This document shows, piece by piece, positions 60,011 through 64,000 of a stretch of DNA of 64,000 bases. Source of the DNA: Clostridioides difficile (GTDB lineage: Bacteria; Bacillota; Clostridia; Peptostreptococcales; Peptostreptococcaceae); assembly GCF_900243075.1 (NCBI RefSeq), contig NZ_OEZH01000097.1:1-64000 (forward strand), read 5' to 3'. The position numbers were made by a program, and so were the translations under genes. Every line of letters begins with the position of its first letter. The stretch's first letter is position 1. Under the pieces are notes generated by a model, which did not search any database, was not told the DNA's origin, and saw only the letters and a program-made list of their open reading frames with translations.

Positions 60011-60019
60011 AATTACCTC

Positions 60020-60805
60020 CTAATTTGTTTCTGTATTATTTGAATCATTCAATTGTTCTAAACCTTCACTTCCTTTTAAATTTATAACTCTATCCTGTTC
60101 TTCTATAAATTTTTTTGCAGTTTTATCAGTACCTCTATATACTAATGTGACATGCATTTTACTTTTTTCTTCTAGGTCTGCTAAAATTTTAGACTGTGTC
60201 TCATTGACTAATAATGTAATTGTAGTTGGTAGCTCTTGTTCATCTTCATTACCTTTTTCAATTGAATCATCTTTTTTATCTGCACCTTTTTGATTTGTTA
60301 CAGCTAATACTTGTATATATTCCAATTGTGGTAGTTTAATTGTTTTTTTATTTTCTCCATAATCTGATGCTATAACAGAAATAATATCTCCTGTTTGTAA
60401 TTTACCAGATAAACCTGCTGCAAAATTTTTTATTGTTATAGACATTGCCTGTTTACTCCCATTGAGATTATATAAATAATCGTTTTCTGCAACAGGATTT
60501 TGTGATATTTTACTACTTAAAACATTATCTTCTTTATACATATCTACAACTGCATATTTGCCAACTACATCATCTTTATTTTTTATAATTGAATTAGGTA
60601 AACTTTTTGAATCAGTTGTAGTATATTCTCTAATTTGATTGCTAGATATTTTATTTCCCTTTTCAATCTTATTAATAACTCTCACATAAGTTGATTTCGA
60701 TTTCATTCTTTCATATAGAGGTGAACCAAACCCTATAATCGTAGCCAAAATTAAAGTTATTACTGCTAATACTTTTCTATTTTGTAACTTACTTTTAAAA
60801 TCCAT
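60020..60805 (-). CDS. CpaB/RcpC-like SAF-domain protein
   Basis: 261 residues. A membrane helix at 12-28 (VLAVITLILATIIGFGSPLY) is followed by a SAF domain (residues 38-105, RVINKIEKGNKISSNQIREY) and an RcpC-like beta domain (MSITIKNFAAGLSGKLQTGD, ISVIASDY). The acidic tail ends in NDSNNTETN. CpaB is the periplasmic or outer part of the Tad machine that may contact the pilus or wall. It precedes TadZ by 9 bp. Confidence 0.88.
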   Translation of the reverse strand: MDFKSKLQNRKVLAVITLILATIIGFGSPLYERMKSKSTYVRVINKIEKGNKISSNQIREYTTTDSKSLPNSIIKNKDDVVGKYAVVDMYKEDNVLSSKISQNPVAENDYLYNLNGSKQAMSITIKNFAAGLSGKLQTGDIISVIASDYGENKKTIKLPQLEYIQVLAVTNQKGADKKDDSIEKGNEDEQELPTTITLLVNETQSKILADLEEKSKMHVTLVYRGTDKTAKKFIEEQDRVINLKGSEGLEQLNDSNNTETN

Positions 60806-60816
60806 TTAACTTCCTC

Positions 60817-61371
60817 CTAAATAAAATATGCTAAAAAGCACCCTACAGATAAGTAGGGTGCTAATGCTATTTTTAAGTTTTTGCAATTTCTGAGTTTGTT
60901 ATAATTTATTACTATCTCTAAAATAAAACTAATAAAAAATGGTAATAAAGTATAGTAACCTTTGTATCCTATTAAAAATCCACTAGAAGCCAATAATTTT
61001 ATATCTCCTCCTCCTATACCTCCAAATATAAAAGCAATCAAATAATATGGAAGAGGAAATAAAAATAAACCTTTGATTGATGATAGTAGGTTTATATCTA
61101 TTATTGATATAAAAATAATAATAATGTGAATTTTATTAGGTATTAAGTAAACTTTATAATCTATATAGCTTGTATATATTAAGACTTGAAAGTAAAGTAA
61201 ACCTTTGATTATTGATATATTTTCATCAAATCTTAATTTTAAGAAAAAATATAGTAGTATCTCAATCATAAACAATAATACTATATTTTTTTTATTTAAT
61301 TTTATCTTTTCATTACTTCTAGGATAATATATAAAAGATATAAAAAAATCAATAATTTTGTTGTTAAACAT
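60817..61371 (-). CDS. A24 prepilin peptidase (CpaA/TadV-like)
   Basis: 184 residues from the ATG at 61371, which overlaps the pilin stop codon (TGATG). Five to six membrane helices. The two catalytic aspartates are in TSYIDYKVYLIPN (about residue 72) and GGIGGGDIKLLAS (GxGD, about 123). The enzyme cuts the leader from Flp-type prepilins at the membrane. It lacks the N-terminal methylase domain, as in TadV/CpaA. Confidence 0.9.
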   Translation of the reverse strand: MFNNKIIDFFISFIYYPRSNEKIKLNKKNIVLLFMIEILLYFFLKLRFDENISIIKGLLYFQVLIYTSYIDYKVYLIPNKIHIIIIFISIIDINLLSSIKGLFLFPLPYYLIAFIFGGIGGGDIKLLASSGFLIGYKGYYTLLPFFISFILEIVINYNKLRNCKNLKIALAPYLSVGCFLAYFI

Positions 61372-61625
61372 CAAATATTAAATATACTCATAATTTTGTT
61401 TTGTAATGCTGGTAATACTGTATTTTGAAATGAATCACTAAAAAAAGCTACTACTAAAATTATTAATACTACTGCACCTGCTCCATATCCTGCTTTTGAA
61501 ACATGTTCATCTACTCCTTTTTCATTAAATAAAATTCTCTTGTTTTTTTCTAAGAACAAAATAGATTTGTTTTTTACTTTTTCTTGTATCTTTAGTAAAT
61601 GTGTTTCTTTATTTGATATTTGCAT
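61371..61625 (-). CDS. Flp-like pilin (DUF6133-like)
   Basis: 84 residues, starting behind AAGGAGG. A basic and polar head of 42 residues precedes a hydrophobic pilin helix (AGYGAGAVVLIILVVAFFSD, residues 45-65) and a short tail (TVLPALQNKIMSIFNI). The tail TVLPxLQxKIxxxFN is typical of the small pilin-like proteins linked to Tad genes in Firmicute mobile elements. The longer head than Flp (usually below 30 residues) is odd. The first gene of the Tad operon, directly before the prepilin peptidase. Confidence 0.78.
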   Translation of the reverse strand: MQISNKETHLLKIQEKVKNKSILFLEKNKRILFNEKGVDEHVSKAGYGAGAVVLIILVVAFFSDSFQNTVLPALQNKIMSIFNI

Positions 61626-61687
61626 TACTATTCCTCCTTAATAAATATTATAATTTTTTCCTCCTTTCACATATGACTTATATATAA

Positions 61688-61752
61688 TAAAAAAGTACCC
61701 CTAGAAAGTACTTTTGTTATTGAAATAAAAAAGTCCCCAGGGGACATCTTTT
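61688..61752. terminator. Two hairpins between pilin and 37-residue gene
   Basis: AAAAAGTAC with AGTACTTTT (61689-61715) and a perfect GTCCCC-family copy AAAAAAGTCCCCAGGGGACATCTTTT (61727-61752). They separate the Tad operon from genes upstream of it. Confidence 0.75.
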
Positions 61753-61775
61753 GTCTATATAAAATTTTTCTTTGA

Positions 61776-61889
61776 CTAATACTCTTTTTCACTTATACAA
61801 ATATTATCTTCTAAATTTGATTCAGAAATCACATTGATAACTAAAAGAAAAGTTAACATTAATAAAGACAAAGGTACAGCAACAAGCAT
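61776..61889 (-). CDS. 37-residue membrane peptide
   Basis: Short frame with ATG at 61889 and AAAGGAG 7 bp upstream, ending at TAG 61776-61778. The product MLVAVPLSLLMLTFLLVINV has one membrane helix and a polar tail (ISESNLEDNICISEKEY). It is flanked by GTCCCC-family hairpins on both sides. Function unknown; it could be a small regulator or toxin-like peptide. Confidence 0.55.
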   Translation of the reverse strand: MLVAVPLSLLMLTFLLVINVISESNLEDNICISEKEY

Positions 61890-61934
61890 TATTTTCAACT
61901 CCTTTCAATTTATTTTCATAACCTTTAAAATAAC

Positions 61935-61965
61935 TAAAAAAGAAGCCCCTAGGGGACTTCTTTTA
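61935..61965. terminator. GTCCCC-family variant hairpin
   Basis: AAAAAAGAAGCCCCTAGGGGACTTCTTTT, with GAAG/CTTC outer arms, after the third paralogue (61991). Confidence 0.7.
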
Positions 61966-61990
61966 TAAAAAATTTATTAAATAAAAAAAA

Positions 61991-62362
61991 CTACTTCAAT
62001 TTATAGATTGTTTTTTCACCAGTTTCTTTTGCTTCAAATTCAAATATTGTATTTTCATTGTTATATTCTTTAAAATTTGTATCTAGTATTTTATAATCTT
62101 TGTTTAATGGAACAAATTTAATTACTTTATTATTTTCATTCATGAATACTAAATAGTTATAATCTTTATCATTATAAGGAGATTTACTATCTAAATCCTC
62201 TTTATCTTTATTAAATATATTAAAGGAAAATATATTTAAGGAACTATCCTCTTTAGTCTTTTCATCAGATTTTCGTTCTATATAAGATATAAAAGATACA
62301 TCTTTTACTTTTTCTTTTACTATTGAATAAGAACTACATATATATACTTTATCAAAATCCAT
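61991..62362 (-). CDS. C-terminal half of a frame-split paralogue
   Basis: 123 residues (MDFDKVYICSSYSIVKEKVK onward) that align with the second half of the two intact paralogues upstream: VYICSS, YNYLVFMNENNKVIKFVPLN and YKILDTNFKEYN, ending in KTIYKLK. An insertion of about 25 residues after KVKDVSFISYIERKS is not in the others. No ribosome binding site is near its ATG. At 62371-62377 an A7 run (minus strand) followed by TAA ends the first half; a -1 shift there joins the two into one protein. It is therefore probably made by frameshift or is a broken gene. Confidence 0.6.
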   Translation of the reverse strand: MDFDKVYICSSYSIVKEKVKDVSFISYIERKSDEKTKEDSSLNIFSFNIFNKDKEDLDSKSPYNDKDYNYLVFMNENNKVIKFVPLNKDYKILDTNFKEYNNENTIFEFEAKETGEKTIYKLK

Positions 62363-62367
62363 ATCTA

Positions 62368-62700
62368 TTATTTTTTTAAATCTACGACTTTATTATCTTT
62401 AATATTCTCGACTATTTCATTTTCAGTATTAAAGTCTAATTGAAAATTACTTTGGTATCTGTCCTCATATTTATTCTCTAATTCAGACCAACTAAACTTT
62501 AAGAAACAAATCATTAAAATAAAGGCTGCAATTAAAAATGAAATTCTAACTATAGGATCATGTAAAAAATCCTTAATAATAGCTCTAATTTTATTAAAGA
62601 TAAATTTAAATGGTTTTTTTAAGTTCATATATATCTTTCTTAGAATAGATTCTTCTTCCTTTGTGTTGTTTTTTTGTAAATTTATATTTTTATTTTTCAT
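62368..62700 (-). CDS. N-terminal half of the frame-split paralogue
   Basis: 110 residues from the ATG at 62700, with GGGAGAAGG upstream; a longer frame starts inside the terminator at 62716. A charged head of 45 residues is followed by one membrane helix (ISFLIAAFILMICFLKF) and the segment QLDFNTENEIVENIKDNKVV, the start of the domain found in its two intact paralogues. The frame stops after VVDLKK at an A7 tract, where the relatives continue VDLNKL(V/A)xFxFxK. See the C-terminal half. Confidence 0.6.
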   Translation of the reverse strand: MKNKNINLQKNNTKEEESILRKIYMNLKKPFKFIFNKIRAIIKDFLHDPIVRISFLIAAFILMICFLKFSWSELENKYEDRYQSNFQLDFNTENEIVENIKDNKVVDLKK

Positions 62701-62715
62701 TTTATCCTTCTCCCT

Positions 62716-62752
62716 ACTAAAAAAAGAAGCCACTCGAGGGCTTCTTTTTTTA
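62716..62752 (-). terminator. Terminator between paralogues 2 and 3
   Basis: AAAAAAGAAGCC pairs with GGCTTCTTTTTT around ACTCGAG. It follows the 62802 gene on the minus strand and is a distant member of the GTCCCC family in its outer arms. Confidence 0.75.
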
Positions 62753-62801
62753 AATTTACCAAATAAAAAAGCTAGTTTAATTTGTAAAGATATTCATTTC
62801 T

Positions 62802-63320
62802 TCACTTTAATTCATATACTGTTTTATCTTTATATCTCAATTTATCAAATTTAAATATAGCATCTTTTTTTGAATAAATTTTAAAAGTTGAATTTAATAT
62901 TTTGTATTTTTTATCCAGCCCTGTAAATCTCACAACTTTATTATTTTTATTTACAAATATTAAGTAATTACTATCATCATCTATTTTTTTATGGGAAATA
63001 GCAAATGATTTATCTTTTAAAATATCTATCATTCTTATACTATTTTTACAAACATAAACTTTCTCAAAGTTAAAGTTGACTAATTTATTTAAATCAACAG
63101 TTGCATCTGCTTCTATATTTTCAACTATTTTATTTTCTAAATTAAAATCTTGATTATATTCAGTTTTATTATTAATATAAATTGAATTTACTATAATCAT
63201 TACAAATATAGAGATCATTACCCAATAGGGTATTTTTTTTAAAAAACGATATTGACAACAAAATGCATTATGAATACTTAAAAGACATAGCAAACCAATT
63301 AATATTACCTCAAAAATCAT
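62802..63320 (-). CDS. Membrane protein, middle member of a tandem paralogue trio
   Basis: 172 residues. Two membrane helices (MIFEVILIGLLCLLSIHNAF and VMISIFVMIIVNSIYI) precede a soluble domain of about 120 residues: NLENKIVENIEADATVDLNK, FNFEKVYVCKNSIRMIDILK, NYLIFVNKNNKVVRFTGLDK and YKILNSTFKIYSKKDAIFKF. The family is unrecognised. The domain has beta-prone strands and looks exported or cytoplasmic depending on orientation. Three copies in a row suggest diversification. Confidence 0.6.
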   Translation of the reverse strand: MIFEVILIGLLCLLSIHNAFCCQYRFLKKIPYWVMISIFVMIIVNSIYINNKTEYNQDFNLENKIVENIEADATVDLNKLVNFNFEKVYVCKNSIRMIDILKDKSFAISHKKIDDDSNYLIFVNKNNKVVRFTGLDKKYKILNSTFKIYSKKDAIFKFDKLRYKDKTVYELK

Positions 63321-63365
63321 TTAAATCTCACCTTTCACTAATTAGTATAAAATTAAGTAGAAATT

Positions 63366-63917
63366 TTAACTAAAGTAGTTTAACTCATATATTGTTTTAT
63401 CTTTATATTCTAATTTGTTGAATTTAAATATGGCATCTTCTCTTGCATATTCTTTAAAAGTTGAATTTAATATTTTATATTTTTTATTTAGTCCTGTAAA
63501 TTTTACAACTTCATTTTCTTCATTCACAAATATTAAATAATTATTATCATTATTAAATGGTCTATGAGAAATTGTAAATACACCATCTTCCAAAATATGT
63601 TCCATTGGTGCTTCTGGCGAACAAATATACATTTTGCTAAATTCAAAATCAGCTAATTTATTTAAGTCAATACTTCCATTCAATTCAATATTTTCAACTA
63701 TTTTATTCTCTAAATCAAAATCTGGATTAAACTTAGGTTCATCACAAGTGTAAATCTTAATCATAAAAGCAATTATTATTGTGATAATTGCTTTTATAAT
63801 ATCATGTATAATTGACATTCCATACCAAGACCTAGCTATAGTATCAACACATGTAAAACCAATAACAAAAGTTATAATCATCCATAAAGTACTATGTAAT
63901 AAGCTTGTATCACTCAT
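63366..63917 (-). CDS. Membrane protein, first member of the paralogue trio
   Basis: 183 residues behind TAGGAG. Two N-terminal membrane helices (LWMIITFVIGFTCVDTIARS and IIKAIITIIIAFMIKI) precede the same 120-residue domain (DLENKIVENIELNGSIDLNK, FEFSKMYICSPEAPMEHILE, YKILNSTFKEYAREDAIFKF). It is nearly identical to the 62802 gene in the last 60 residues, with different N-terminal helices. The operon starts near the right end of the window; its promoter is probably beyond the hairpin at 63947. Confidence 0.6.
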   Translation of the reverse strand: MSDTSLLHSTLWMIITFVIGFTCVDTIARSWYGMSIIHDIIKAIITIIIAFMIKIYTCDEPKFNPDFDLENKIVENIELNGSIDLNKLADFEFSKMYICSPEAPMEHILEDGVFTISHRPFNNDNNYLIFVNEENEVVKFTGLNKKYKILNSTFKEYAREDAIFKFNKLEYKDKTIYELNYFS

Positions 63918-63946
63918 ATAAATACTCCTAACAAAATATATTTAAC

Positions 63947-63980
63947 AAATTTTAAGTCCCCTGGGGACATTTTTTTAAAT
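63947..63980. terminator. GTCCCC-family terminator at the window end
   Basis: AAATTTTAAGTCCCCTGGGGACATTTTTTTAAAT. It bounds the paralogue operon on its upstream side and presumably ends a minus-strand gene outside the window. Confidence 0.75.
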
Positions 63981-64000
63981 TCTTATTATCTGTGAAAAAA

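Noticed and set aside
1-64000. Prophage or phage-plasmid
   Set aside because: No terminase, portal, capsid, tail or lysis genes; conjugation and pilus genes dominate.
1-64000. rRNA or tRNA genes
   Set aside because: No GC-rich stem-loop blocks, TTCGA-type tRNA arms or rRNA signatures were seen.

Overview
The window is AT-rich low-GC Firmicute DNA that looks like part of a large conjugative plasmid (or plasmid-like mobile element) of Clostridioides difficile or a close Peptostreptococcaceae relative. The host inference rests on three things: a surface protein ending in an SPKTG sortase signal followed by a membrane segment and a basic tail, a cell-wall-binding-repeat-2 (CWB2) protein of the Cwp type, and a secreted metalloprotease resembling the ATLF/Pro-Pro endopeptidase family. 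No rRNA, tRNA, capsid, terminase, tyrosine integrase or recognisable replication initiator was seen, so the replicon is probably incomplete here.

Layout. 0-6 kb: a serine resolvase with a 30-bp palindrome upstream, a Fic/VbhA-type toxin-antitoxin pair with an ADP-ribosyltransferase gene just downstream, an HTH/AbrB-like regulator, and a parAB partition operon, all on the minus strand. 6-14.4 kb: a plus-strand accessory block that looks like a leading or anti-defence region. It holds a degenerate RelA/SpoT-domain gene overlapping a small partner, a DNA methyltransferase-like gene, XRE and BlaI regulators, several small unknowns and a Phd/Doc-like pair. Two genes in this block are each preceded by the same kind of long compound hairpin containing TTGACA. 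14.5-19 kb: two BlaR1/M56 membrane proteases, a BlaI repressor and a secreted peptidoglycan-binding protein that shares an extracellular motif with both proteases, then an XRE regulator and an IS1182-type transposase remnant. 19-30.4 kb: a giant sortase-anchored adhesin of about 3,018 residues and a pair of small-to-medium exported coiled-coil proteins. 30.7-49.2 kb: the conjugation operon (minus strand): ArdC-like protein, Pro-Pro-endopeptidase-like protease, MobL/MobP2-type relaxase, two ribbon-helix-helix-like accessory proteins, candidate oriT, topoisomerase III, SSB, lytic transglycosylase/NlpC hydrolase, VirB8-like, VirB4, VirB3-like, VirB6/TrbL-like, VirD4 coupling protein and a VirB2-like small membrane protein. 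49.3-61.9 kb: a Tad/Flp-type pilus locus (pilin, A24 prepilin peptidase, CpaB, TadZ, CpaF, TadB, TadC, two TadE-like proteins) joined to a CWB2 wall protein, a membrane-anchored protein with the same C-terminal tail, a secreted Trp-rich protein and a truncated IS607-type HTH protein. 61.9-64 kb: three tandem paralogous membrane proteins, one split by a frame change at an A7 run.

How it fits together: relaxase, oriT, coupling protein and type IV secretion genes would move the element. The Tad pilus, CWB2 protein and giant adhesin would provide cell-surface contact. ParAB, Fic/VbhA, RelA/SpoT and Doc-like modules would stabilise it. The methyltransferase, ArdC and SSB genes would protect incoming DNA. 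A striking shared feature is a family of about 15 near-identical intergenic hairpins with the core GTCCCC(T/A)GGGGAC, placed at gene ends throughout. All functional statements are from reading the sequence; no database search was run.
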